Assembly (NCBI GenBank): GCA_950097015.1
Contig: CATNEN010000001.1
Coordinates: 3,440,001-3,504,000, forward strand
Source: Macrostomum hystrix
Lineage: Eukaryota > Platyhelminthes > Macrostomidae
Length of the DNA: 64,000 nucleotides
Direction of reading: 5' to 3'
Of the stretch, positions 1 to 11,000 are shown in pieces (the stretch's first letter is position 1; each line of letters starts with the position of its first letter). Made by a program: the position numbers and the translations under genes. The notes beneath the pieces are model-generated. The model saw nothing but the letters and a program-made list of their open reading frames with translations, ran no database searches and was not told the DNA's origin.

Positions 1-1627
1 AATGGGAAAGACAGATATCAATGGGAAAGACAGATATCAATGGGAAAGACAGATATCAATGGGAAAGACAGATATCAATGGGAAAGACAGATATCAATGG
101 GAGAGACAGATATCAATGGGAGAGACAGATATCAATGGGAAAGACAGATATCAATGGGAGAGACAGATATCAATGGGAGAGACAGATATCAATGGGAAAG
201 ACAGATATCAATGGGAAAGACAGATATCAATGGGAGAGACAGATATCAATGGGAGAGAGAGATATCAATGGGAAAGACAGATATCAATGGGAAAGACAGA
301 TATCAATGGGAAAGACAGATATCAATGGGAAAGACAGATATCAATGGGAGAGACACAGATATCAATGGGAAAGACAGATATCAATGGGAGAGACACAGAT
401 ATCAATGGGAGAGACAAATATCAATGGGAGAGAGACAGATATCAAAAGGAGAGACAGATATCAAGGGAGAGAGACAGATATCAAGGGAGAGAGTCAGATA
501 TCAAGGGAGAGACACAGATATCAAGGGGGAGAGACAGATATCAATGGGAGAGAGTCAGATATCAAGGGAGAGACACAAATATCAAGGGAGAGACACAAAT
601 ATCAAGGGAGAGAGTCAGATATCAAGGGAGAGACACAGATATCAAGGGAGAGAGTCAGATATCAAGGGAGAGACACAGATATCAAGGGAGAGAGTCAGAT
701 ATCAAGGGAGAGACACAGATATCAAGGGGGAGAGACAGATATCAAGGGAGAGACAGATATCAAGGGAGAGACACAGATATCAAGGGAGAGAGTCAGATAT
801 CAAGGGAGAGACACAGATATCAAGGGGGAGAGACAGATATCAATGGGAGAGACACAGATATCAAGGGAGAGAGTCAGATATCAAGGGAGAGACACAGATA
901 TCAAGGGAGAGAGTCAGATATCAAGGGAGAGACACAAATATCAAGGGAGAGACACAAATATCAAGGGAGAGAGTCAGATATCAAGGGAGAGAGTCAGATA
1001 TCAAGGGAGAGACAGATATCAATGGGAAAGACAGATATCAATGGGAGAGACAGATATCAATAGGAGAGACAGATATCAATGGGAAAGACAGATATCAATG
1101 GGAGAGACAGATATCAATAGGAGAGACAGATATCAATGGGAGAGACAGATATCAATGGGAGAGACAGATATCAATGGGAGAGACAGATATCAAGGGAGAG
1201 ACCCAGATATCAAGGGAGAGAGTCAGATATCAAGGGGAGAGACAGATATCAATGGGAGAGACAGATATCAATGGGAGAGACAGATATCAATGGGAGAGAC
1301 AGATATCAATGGGAGAGACAGATATCAATGGGAGAGACAGATATCAAGGGAGAGACCCAGATATCAAGGGAGAGAGTCAGATATCAAGGGGAGAGACAGA
1401 TATCAATGGGAAAGACAGATATCAATGGGAAAGACAGATATCAATGGGAAAAACAGATGTCAATGGGAGAGACAGATATCAATGGGAGAGACAGATATTA
1501 ATGGGAGAGACAGATATCAATGGGAGAGACAGATATCAATGGGAGAGACACAGATATCAATGGGAAAGACACATATATCAATGGGAGAGACACAGATATC
1601 AGGGGAGAGACAGATATCAAAGGAGAG
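1..1627. repeat. 19-bp minisatellite (ATGGGAAAGACAGATATCA)
   Basis: Tandem units of 19 bp, with 18-21 bp variants such as a GAGACACAGATATCA form and an AAGGGAGAGAGTCAGATATC form. Unit types are interspersed: homogeneous at both ends, mixed in the middle (about 430-1010). Because 19 is not a multiple of three and the unit has no stop in any frame, all three forward frames stay open for over 1 kb and encode a 19-residue repeat. This is a property of the repeat, not evidence of a gene. The array runs off the left edge and stops about 70 bp before a carbonic anhydrase exon, so it lies in or next to that gene's intron. Confidence 0.97.
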
Positions 1628-1695
1628 TTGCTGCAAGGACTACAAAGCAGACTGAAAGTCATCCCATGCCAACCTGTCCCAACTGATCCCAACAG

Positions 1696-2861
1696 AGGTG
1701 GACGGCGGCCCACTGCCGGGCCCGTACCGGTTCGCCCAGTTCCACATGCACTGGGGCGCAGCTGATCAGTTTGGCAGTGAGCATGCTCTGAATGGTCGCT
1801 TGTTCCCAGCCGAACTGCACATGGTGCATTGGAATGCCATCAAATATGCCAAGTTTGACCTGGCCGCAGCGCATTCCGATGGACTAACCGTGCTCGGAGT
1901 CTTTGTGCAGGTAAAAGTACAGTTTATAGGGGCTGGGAGAACATGTTTGTCAAGTGTTCGTATGTTCATAAATAATACCTATTCTTGAACTCCAAAAATG
2001 GGTCTATGAACATATCATTTTATTAAAAAGTTGTAAAAATACCCATTCATAAACTCCCAAAATTGATAATACTAATAACTAGAGTACTAGCAAGAGGGCT
2101 GCGGGCGATGGCACATCATTTGGTGACACTAGACCCGCAGCCAGTGAGGATGCAATTCAGCCCATTTCACTGACTCCTGAGCACACACTCACACAGGTGT
2201 GTACATCTGCCCTGACTTTCTCATCCTCAGGCAGTGTACCCAATCATCGTGCCTTGGAAGCCCCCAAGCCTTCTCTCCGCGGCTGCGCCCCAAATAAATG
2301 CTGTGGCCTCGCCGCGGAATCGAGCTCAGGGACCTTGGTGCGAGACCGCCCTGTCACTCACCCCTAAACTCCCAAGAAAATAGAATCGATAAATATACTC
2401 ACTCTCTAACTCCCAACTATTCGATTCTTTAAATGTCCATTTTTTACTCATGGCAGACTAGAATCTCTTTTATATCCCCATTCTTCAGTTCCCAACAGAA
2501 TGACATCTTGAAATGTCCCATTTTATATTAACTCCTATGAAAAATAAAATCTACGAGTATAAATTCATTTTTGTCCTACTTTGTGAACTTCGAATGCTTG
2601 GACGTGTCACAAAAATATCTATAAATCCTCCTCTAGGTCGGAGCACCGAACGATGAGCTGGCAAAAGTGCTCAACCACTTTGACAGTATTAAATCGGCCG
2701 GATGCGCGACTCAACTTGAGCAGCCCGTGTGTTTGAGCAATTTGTTACCTGAGGATCAATCATTTTATTTCACTTATCCCGGCTCGCTAACAACGCCACC
2801 CTGTTTTGAGTCTGTGCGTTGGATTGTCTTTGGGAATCCGATCACGATGAGTCGAGAGCAG
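1696..2861 (+). CDS. alpha-carbonic anhydrase, two internal exons (partial gene)
   Basis: Two exons, 1696-1910 and 2637-2861, with a 726-nt intron. Acceptors (CCCAACAG and CTCTAG) and donors (CAG|GTAAAA and CAG|GTAAGT) are good, and the shared junction is phase 0. Exon 1 carries the zinc-site strands FHMHWG and ELHMVHWN (three His ligands) and the conserved GSEH. Exon 2 has YPGSLTTPP with the active-site Thr and the motif VRWIVF. Zinc-bound carbonic anhydrases hydrate CO2 to bicarbonate and a proton. The Cys just after TTPP pairs with an N-terminal Cys in secreted and membrane-anchored family members, so this is probably an extracellular form. The N-terminal exon(s) and the C-terminal strand are not in the window; no last exon was found downstream to 4.6 kb. 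The catalytic residues visible are intact. Confidence 0.93.
2089..2365 (-). mobile_element. SINE-like dispersed repeat, copy 1 (in carbonic anhydrase intron)
   Basis: Read on the minus strand, a tRNA-like head (B-box-like GAGCTCGATTCCGC, about 2315-2330) is followed by a body homologous to 7146-7365 on the opposite strand. Shared blocks include GGAGAGAAGGCTTGGGGGCTT, TACACTGCCTG and AGGGCAGATGTACACA. The 3' end holds a hairpin with a perfect 9-bp stem (GGCTGCGGG / CCCGCAGCC, 2097-2143). The tRNA-like head and the two dispersed copies in opposite orientation suggest a SINE, but the A box is weak and the ends are not fixed by target duplications. Confidence 0.6.
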
Positions 2862-3017
2862 GTAAGTGTTTATTGGTTCATTTTTCTGAAATACTGTTTT
2901 ACTACTAGCAGTAGAAATATAAATATCCTCATGGTCACAGTTTGCTTTCATTTATAGATCATTATTGGGTTATTTTCCTTCTCTATAGCCCGTCCGCTTG
3001 TCTGCGTGCCCTTACAC

Positions 3018-3436
3018 CAGGGGTCGGCAAACTCCGGCCCGCGGGCCAGATGCGGCCCTCGAAGCTCCCAAATCCGGCCCGTTGCCCCTTCTGACATCTA
3101 CAGTGTCCTGTTTCATCTCTCTCGGTCTAATCTCTCCCGTGTCTCATCTCTCCAGTGTCTCATCTCTCCAGTGTCTTATCTCTCCACTGTCTTATCTTAC
3201 CCGTGTCTCATCTCTCCAGTGTCTCATCTCTCCCGTGTCTCATCTCTCCCGTGTCTCATCTCTCCCATGTCTCATCTCTCCCGTGTCTCATCTCTCCTGT
3301 ATCTAATCTCTCGCGTGTCTAATCTCTCCCGTGTCTCATCTCTCCCCTATCTCATATTTATACAGTCAATGCGGCCCGCTGTCGTCTTTTAGGTTTCTCT
3401 CTTTGGCCCGCCAGCAAATAAGTTTGCCTACCCCTG
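3018..3436. mobile_element. hAT-type MITE, 419 bp, with 8-bp target duplication
   Basis: Ends are CAGGGGTCGGCAAAC and GTTTGCCTACCCCTG, 15-bp inverted repeats with one mismatch and the typical hAT CAGGGG start. The 8-bp direct repeat CCTTACAC flanks both sides (3010-3017 and 3437-3444), as hAT transposition produces. No transposase is encoded, so it is non-autonomous. Its interior is mostly a 16-bp tandem array (TCTCTCCCGTGTCTCA, about 3110-3350) between GC-rich subterminal arms rich in GGCCCGC. It lies downstream of the carbonic anhydrase exon. Confidence 0.95.
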
Positions 3437-3444
3437 CCTTACAC

Positions 3445-4620
3445 GCAATCTATTATCGATTTTCAAACGACCCACTCTCCCGCCACCCCCGCCAGTCCGG
3501 CCCAACCCCTTATTTCTCATACCCCGCTATATATCGATCGCCAGATATTAACCCCCTGCTTGCGACAGCCTAGACTTTTCACACCCTAATTTTCTTAACA
3601 CTGCCTCTATCCTGCCTCCAGCGAATCAAACTAAATGTGCGGAGGCTAATTGGGGCTGGTTATTCTCGCTTGTCCTTATTGGAAAACTAAAATATCAAGT
3701 CATAATCACAGTCGCATTGCTTAAAATAACGAAGTATCAGAAAGCATCGAAACTTAGCTCTTTTAAAAAAGGACAAAAATAAAACAAAAAATGTTAGATC
3801 GAAACTCTGCGCCAATTGGAGAGCTGCCATGGCGAGCCGCCGGAACCGCTGTTCAACAATTATCGTCACCTGATTCCGCTTGGCAAGCGAACTCTGCAAG
3901 TTTCGCATCAAATCTAAAAGTACACTATAAAGTGTCTGCTACTTTCGTTGTAGTTTTGTACTTTTTCTATAATATTTAGTTAGAAGTTTACACAGCATGT
4001 TCAACATACAATCAGTGTTATAATTATTTTCAATATTTTGTTAGAATTTAGAAGAAATACTTTATTTATAAAAAATCATCCTAGATACAGTTTTCTAAAA
4101 AAGTTATTAAGCATCGTAATTGGCATGCTATTTTTTTAAGTATTTCATTTTTCCACTGGACTCGCCTAGACTTCATTTTGTCATAAAAGTCCTGACTATC
4201 AGTTTGCATTAGTTTAATATGCACTTGTAACTGAAGATGAAGTTTAATTATCCTTATTTTTATATGTTTAATTTATGATGCAATATTCTATATATCATTT
4301 AGATTTAGAAATATATTTTCATAACATATAAGTCTATTGGATAGAACAATATGTTATTTAGCAGCTTAATAGTTTTTACAGTAGCGAATAACAATTTTTT
4401 ACACCAAACATGCAGGACTTTTATTATTATTTTACAAGTATACACGAAGGCTGTGTCGTGTTGTGCCACCTGCCCCAGTCGTCCCTGTTGTGCCACCTAC
4501 TTACATCTCTACTTACATAATCTGAGGCGGCTGACAGTCGAGAGAAGATTCAAGTGATCGATTAAGAGCAGTGATCGAATATTTTTGCTGATTACATTGA
4601 ACCGGTTAATAAGGACTCGA
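3445..4620. other. AT-rich sequence without recognised genes
   Basis: No exon with convincing splice sites, RNA gene or tandem repeat was seen. It could hold the missing last carbonic anhydrase exon or intergenic DNA, but I could not identify either. Confidence 0.6.
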
Positions 4621-4632
4621 AATTTATTTATT
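4621..4632 (-). terminator. Poly(A) signal of the glycine-rich gene
   Basis: The minus strand reads AATAAATAAAT here, about 230 nt downstream of the stop codon at 4863. Spacing and orientation fit the 3' UTR end of the minus-strand glycine-rich gene. Confidence 0.55.
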
Positions 4633-4862
4633 CGTGTTGGGTGGCTTCTGCATAAAACAAAATTTGGCTAATTTGCAAGACACAAAACCAATTTCAAGAT
4701 AGTGTCCGGTAGAATTGCAGGGTAATTTCCGAGAACCTGACAGTTGCAGAAGTATTGGGTAGAAATAGTTACAATATCCGTTGTACGAGCAAAGTTGTAG
4801 TTTATAATCCCTCTTTTTAGTTTGACATATTCCGTTTGGCATAAATGTAACGAAGGGAGAGC

Positions 4863-6183
4863 TCAGCCGCACGTCACAGAAGCGCTCAGGAACCGGAAGG
4901 ACACGAAGCCCTGGTCGCCAGTCGAGTTGCCACCCGAGACGCAGCCGCCAAGACAGAAGGACCCGCCGCCGCCGCCCCCCTGTGCGAAGCCGAGACTGGC
5001 GCCCCCGCCGCTGAAGCCGCCGCCTGCGCCGGGGGCTCCTTTGACCGATCCGCTCTCGCAGCCGCCTCCGCCGCCACCACCGAATCCGCCTCTGCTGGAG
5101 CTGCCGACTCCAGAGACACCGCCGACCCAGCCGTCAGCCCGACTGCCTCCTCGGTCGCCATCCGAGGAGCTCCGCCTGGAGTTGACGGCCTTGCCCAGCC
5201 AGCCGGCACCGCAGCCACCGTGATTGCTGCCGCTGCGAGTGTCGCTGGGGTTGTTGAATCCTGGCTCTCCGTTGACGCCACCAAAGCCTGTGCAGGATGG
5301 GCAACCATCTGCAGTACTGCTAGATCCGTCTCTGCCCTTCTCGCCCGTTTGTCCTGCGAATCGGTTAATAAATTTGGTTTCTATCAAACTTGAAGCAGGA
5401 TTTGTAGGCAAAGCAATCAGTTTTTAGTCATACCGCCTTTTATACAAGATGCGCCTCCGCCTCCGCCCGCGGCCAGCAGCAGCAGCAGGTCGGAGCTGCG
5501 GTACACGAAGCTGCCGCCGCCTCCGCCGCCTCCCTCGTACTGCACGGAGGTCGAGCCGCCCATCTGGCCGACGACGACGGTCAGCCGAGTGCCCGCCGTC
5601 AGGTTCGTCCTGGCGCTCACCTGGGCTCCCTGACCTCCGGCTGTGTTTGCAAAGGTGTTGCCGCCACCCCTGGCTCCCGCAGCCTCGATCAGGTAGCAGC
5701 CGGTGGACTCGACTAGGACGCTCTGCACCGACCCGACTCTGCCGACGCTGCTGTCTGAAAGGCGAGGGTTTTCACCGGTGCAGCTTCTCCGCCTTTGAGT
5801 GGCATGTACTCAGACTCAAAGCATGACAGACACTCACTGTGCAGCAGCACTGTTGAGGCGAGTCTCGCACTGCCCATCGCCTTCCACACCGTGGCGTCTT
5901 CCGCAGCAGACGAAGCCAGCAGCCTCAGAGCCCAGTCAGTGGCTGGCTCGATCCAGGCCGCGATCGCAATGCTCACAATCTCGCAGATGCCGCCGCTCTT
6001 CACGGAGACCGCAGCGGAGCAGCGCGACCGATGACACGAGGCCACACAGTCGATGACCGAACTCGCACTGGTGACCGAGGTCACGCTGATGTTGCTGCTC
6101 AGGGTCAATGGCAGCAGCAGCAGCTGCGGTTCTTGCACAGCAGAGTATTGTCCAGCAGTCTCAGTGACACCGGAGTGAGTCAT
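4863..6183 (-). CDS. PAN-like and ALK/LTK-type glycine-rich domain protein, three exons
   Basis: Minus-strand exons 6183-5838, 5754-5434 and 5353-4863. The two introns are 83 and 80 nt (donors A|GTGAGT and GGCG|GTATGA; acceptors CTTTCAG and ATTCGCAG). Both junctions restore the frame (phase 1), giving about 384 residues from the ATG at 6183. Exon 1 has a PAN/apple-like pattern (DCVASCHRSRCSAA, then GGICEIVSI). Exon 2 (TGCYLIEAAGARGG, LTVVVGQMGG, LLLLLAAGGGGGASC) and exon 3 (GGFGGGGGGGCESG, GGGGGSFCLGG, GDQGFVSF) match the glycine-rich domain of ALK/LTK receptors. No transmembrane or kinase segment follows, so the product may be a secreted glycine-rich protein. The first ATG may be internal: a possible acceptor lies just upstream and no clear signal peptide is visible. 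Confidence 0.7.
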
Positions 6184-6670
6184 GCTGCTACAGGCTTAAA
6201 ATTATTGAAAGAATCTTTATTCAGAGCTGAAGTACCTTCCTCAGACAAAGCGTTTGGGCACTCAGAACTTACCGAAAATCAAGATTAGAACTTTTGATAT
6301 GTATTGATCCCGTTTCATTGTCACTTCTGGGCTTACTTTAGGAGGCTTTTGATTTCTGTGACAGTCGATGCATGAAATAACCTGCCTCCTTGGCTCAACT
6401 CAGCAATTTACATACAATGCCTCGCTCGATAGTTTGCTGTTTTCGTCGCCTAGCAACGACTATCGAATGAGATTGTCAAGGCTTCAACCCTAAGCAGCCA
6501 TCTTTCCATTGGTCCTCTCTCAATTTCACCTCGATGGCATCCCGGCCTCCCGACCGCTCCCTACCTATTTTAGCTAACTCAGGTAGATTGTCAATTTGGG
6601 TTAATTTTACAGGACCATGTTTTCAGTGTCAGCTCCGTGTCAATGAGCTGTCAGTTTAATTGCACGCAGT
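6184..6670. other. Intergenic or intronic stretch, nothing recognised
   Basis: No ORF, RNA or repeat structure that I can support. It probably holds upstream or regulatory sequence of the minus-strand glycine-rich gene. Confidence 0.5.
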
Positions 6671-6671
6671 G

Positions 6672-7145
6672 TTACACAGATCACAGGTGTTCACAAACCC
6701 AGTGTACACATAACGCAGGTGTTCACAAACCCAGTGTACATAGATCACAGTTGTTCACAAACCCAGTGTACACATAACGCAGGTGTTCACAAACCCAGTG
6801 TACACAGATCACAGTTGTTCACAAACCCAGTGTACACATAACGCAGGTGTTCACAAACCCAGTGTACACATAACGCAGGTGTTCACAAACCCAGTGTACA
6901 CAGATCACAGTTGTTCACAAACCCAGTGTACACATAACGCAGGTGTTCACAAACCCAGTGTATACAGATCACAGGTGTTCACAAACCCAGTGTACACATA
7001 ACGCAGGTGTTCTCAAACCGATTGTACACAGATCACAGGTGTTCACAAATCCCGTGTACACAGATCACAGTTGTACTCAAAGCCAGTGTACACAGATCAC
7101 AGGAGTTCTCAAAGCCAGTGTACACAGATCACAGGTGCTCTCAGA
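6672..7145. repeat. 30-bp minisatellite (GGTGTTCACAAACCCAGTGT...)
   Basis: About 15 units of 30 bp in which two variants alternate irregularly, one ending ACACAGATCACA and one ending ACACATAACGCA. Because 30 is divisible by three, short repetitive ORFs result and are not meaningful. The right end decays (7010-7145) into the SINE-like element. Confidence 0.95.
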
Positions 7146-7365
7146 GACCCAATTTATTTGGTGCGCAGTCACGGAGAGAAGGCTTGGGGGCTTGAGGCCA
7201 GCCTCGATCTAAATCACAGTGAGCGTGTACACTGCCTGCCGATGAAAAAGTTAGGGCAGATGTACACATGTCTGTGTATGTGTACAGGGTCTGTGTGCGT
7301 GTGTTCTCAGGATTCAGCGGAAGGGTTGATGTTGCCTCCGCGGGTTGAGTGATGCCAAATTATTC
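7146..7365 (+). mobile_element. SINE-like dispersed repeat, copy 2
   Basis: Inverted, more diverged copy of the element at 2089-2365. It has the same order of blocks: TTTATTTGGTGCGCAGTC, GGAGAGAAGGCTTGGGGGCTT, GTACACTGCCTG, AGGGCAGATGTACACA, GTGTTCTCAGGA. It lacks a recognisable tRNA-like head and adjoins the 30-bp minisatellite. Confidence 0.6.
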
Positions 7366-7939
7366 GTCACTGTCTCCATGAAGATTGGTAATACGCACTG
7401 GGACTATTTTGAGTTCGTAAAGCTATTTCTCTAGGTTAAGAGCACTGCTTTTAACTGGAACTGCTTTTAGAGCATTGAAATCTGCTTTGAAAGCTGAGCT
7501 CACGGAAGCGATCAAATGCTTTCTGCTCTCATTTAATTGAATCTTTCCTCGTTGCGTCATTGTTTAGAAAACTGCGGCATCCAGCAAAGGCTTTTAGGAA
7601 GAGGAGAGCTATTGTGTTGTCTACTTTAAAGCTTTGAACTAAGTTCAAAGCGTGTGATCATGCGTGTGAACACACGCATGCTTATTGTGAACTAAGATAA
7701 TAGATTGTCCTAGGAAAGGATCCTTGATTATTTTTAGCAAAACTTTTAGTGTGCCTCTTGTTACTGACGTATAAATTGACAAAAATTCGTTCGTTGTCTT
7801 GGTAATTTTTTTCGTCAGATGCCACGCTTCTTATTAAGATTTAGGTCCTCTGGGGTGACTAAATTTCTCAACCAACTCAAACCTGTGTGACTGCGCCCAA
7901 AATTATCGTGGCCTTGTTCCTTGATTGTTCCTTGAACTG
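7366..7939. other. Non-coding stretch, nothing recognised
   Basis: AT-rich, no supported gene. It contains a short palindrome-like segment around 7660-7680 (GTGTGAACACACGCATG). Confidence 0.5.
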
Positions 7940-8087
7940 GAACAAGGATTTAAGATATGAACAGGAACAAGGATTTAAGATATGAACAGGAACAAGGATT
8001 TAAGATATGAACAGGAACAAGGATTTAAGATATGAACAGGAACAAGGATTTAAGATATGAACAGGAACAAGGATTTAGGATATGAAC
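7940..8087. repeat. 25-bp tandem repeat, six copies
   Basis: Units of AACAAGGATTTAAGATATGA plus ACAGG repeat at exactly 25 bp (starts 7941, 7966, 7991 and so on). The last unit has TTAGGATATG. The array abuts the 11-bp satellite directly. Confidence 0.95.
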
Positions 8088-11000
8088 TCTCTCATCCAAC
8101 TCTCTCATACAAATCTCATCCCACTCTCATCCCACTCTCATCCCACTCTCATCCCTCTCTCATCCCACTCTCAACCCACTCTCTCATCCCACTGTCATCC
8201 CACTCTCACCCCACTCTCTTTTCCCACTCTTATCCCACTCTCTCATCCAACCCTCTCATCCCACTCTCATCCCACTCTCTCATCCCACTCTCTCATCCCA
8301 CTCTCATCCCACTCTCTCATCCCACTCTCTTTTCCCACTCTTATCCCACTGTCATCCCACTCTCTCATCCAACCCTCTCATACAAATCTCATCCCACTCT
8401 CATCCCACTCTCATCCCACTCTCATCCCTCTCTCATCCCACTTTCATCCCACTTTCATCCCACTCTCATCATCCCACTCTCCCATCCCACTCTCTCATCC
8501 CACTCTCTCATCCCACTCTCTTTTCCCACTCTTATCCCACTGTCATCCCACTCTCTCATCCAACCCTCTCATACAAATCTCATCCCACTCTCATCCCACT
8601 CTCATCCCACTCTCATCCCTCTCTCATCCCACTCTCAACCCACTCTCTCATCCCACTGTCATCCCACTCTCACCCCACTCTCTTTTCCCACTCTTATCCC
8701 ACTCTCTCATCCAACCCTCTCATCCCACTCTCATCCCACTCTCATCCCACTCTCATCCCACTCTCATCCCACTCTCATCCCACTCTCATCCCACTCTCAT
8801 CCCACTCTCTCATCCCACTCTCATCCCACTCTCATGACACTCTCATCCCACTCTCATGACACTCTCATGACACTAACGCAAAGGATCAGGGGCAAGAATC
8901 AGAATTCATTTCTAAATTATCCAACTCAAGTTCTCTTTTCCCAACACAGCTCATCCAGACAATCTAATACCACTCTCCCATCCACTCTCATCCCACTCTC
9001 ATCCCAGTCTCATCCCACTCTCATCCCACTCTCATCCCTCTCTCATCCCACTCTCTCATCCCACTCTCATCCCACTCTCTCATCCAACTCTCTCATACAA
9101 ATCTCATCCCACTCTCATCCCACTCTCATCCCACTCTCATCCCTCTCTCATCCCACTCTCATCCCACTCTCATCCCACTGTCATCCCACTCTCACCCCAC
9201 TCTCTTTTCCCACTCTTATCCCACTCTCTCATCCAACCCTCTCATCCCTCTCTCATCCCACTCTCATCCCACTCTCTCATCCCACTCTCATCCCACTCTC
9301 TCATCCCACTCTCTCATCCCACTCTCTCATCCCACTGTCATCCCACTCTCACCCCACTCTCTTTTCCCACTCTTATCCCACTGTCACCCCACTCTCATCC
9401 CTCTCTCATCCCACTTTCATCCCACTTTCATCTCACTCTCATCCCACTCTCACCCCACTCTCTCATCCCACTCTCTCATCCCACTCTCTCATCCCACTGT
9501 CATCCCACTCTCACCCCACTCTCTTTTCCCACTCTTATCCCACTGTCACCCCACTCTCATCCCTCTCTCATCCCACTTTCATCCCACTTTCATCTCACTC
9601 TCATCCAACTCTCAACCACTCTCATCCCTCTCTCATCCCACTTTCATCCCACTCTCATCATCCCACTCTCCCATCCCAATCTCATCATCCCACTCTCCCA
9701 TCCCACTCCATCATCCCACTCTCCCATCCCACTCCATCATCCCACTCTCCCATCCCACTCTCATCAATCCTTCGTGCCATGAGTCATCCGGGAAGCAATG
9801 TGATTGTTGGGCTGGGCTGTGGGATTGAGCATAGACTCATACTCAGCTCTGTTGTGAGATTAGGGCATTAAGCACTGCCAATACAAATGCAAAGGATCAG
9901 GGGCAAGAATCAGAATTCATTTCTAAATTATCCAACTCAAGTTCTCTTTTCCCAACACAGCTCATCCAGACAATCTAATACCACTCTCCCATCCACTCTC
10001 ATCCCACTCTCATCCCAGTCTCATCCCACTCTCATCCCACTCTCATCCCACTCTCATCCCACTCTCATCCCACTCTCATCCCACTCTCATGACACTCTCA
10101 TCCCACTCTCATGACACTCTCATCCCACTCTCATCCCACTCTCATCCCACTCTCATCCCACTCTCATCCCACTCTCATGACACTCTCATCCCACTCTCAT
10201 CCCACTCTCTCATCCAACTCTCTCATACAAATCTCATCCCACTCTCATCCCATTCTCATCCCACTCTCATCCCTCTCTCATCCCACTCTCTCATCCCACT
10301 CTCATCCCATTCTCATCCCACTCTCATCCCACTCTCATCCCACACTCTCATCCCACTCTCATCCCACTCTCATCCCACTCTCATCCCACTCTCATGACAC
10401 TCTCATCCCACTCTCATCCCACTCTCATCCCACTCTCATCCCTCTCTCATCCCACTCTCATCCCTCTCTCATCCCACTCTCATCCCACTCTCATCCCACT
10501 CTCTCATCCAACTCTCTCATACAAATCTCATCCCACTCTCATCCCACTCTCATCCCACTCTCATCCCACACTCTCATCCCACTCTCATCCCACTCTCATC
10601 CCACTCTCATGACACTCTTATCCCACTCTCATCCCACTCTCATCCCACTCTCATCCCTCTCTCATCCCACCCTCATCCCTCTCTCATCCCACTCTCATCC
10701 CACTCTCATCCCACTCTCTCATCCAACTCTCTCATACAAATCTCATCCCACTCTCATCCCACTCTCATCCCACTCTCATCCCTCTCTCATCCCACTCTCA
10801 TCCCACTCTCATCCCACTGTCATCCCACTCTCACCCCACTCTCTTTTCCCACTCTTATCCCACTCTCTCATCCAACCCTCTCATCCCTCTCTCATCCCAC
10901 TCTCATCCCACTCTCTCATCCCACTCTCATCCCACTCTCTCATCCCACTCTCTCATCCCACTCTCTCATCCCACTGTCATCCCACTCTCATCCCACTCTC

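Noticed and set aside
2-1655. Long overlapping forward ORFs (up to 548 codons) in the left 1.6 kb
   Set aside because: Open frames result from a stop-free 19-bp unit; all three frames are open at once and no domain is present.
4822-5427. Plus-strand proline-rich ORFs opposite the glycine-rich exons
   Set aside because: They mirror the GC-rich glycine codons; the minus strand has splice sites with matching phase and domain similarity.
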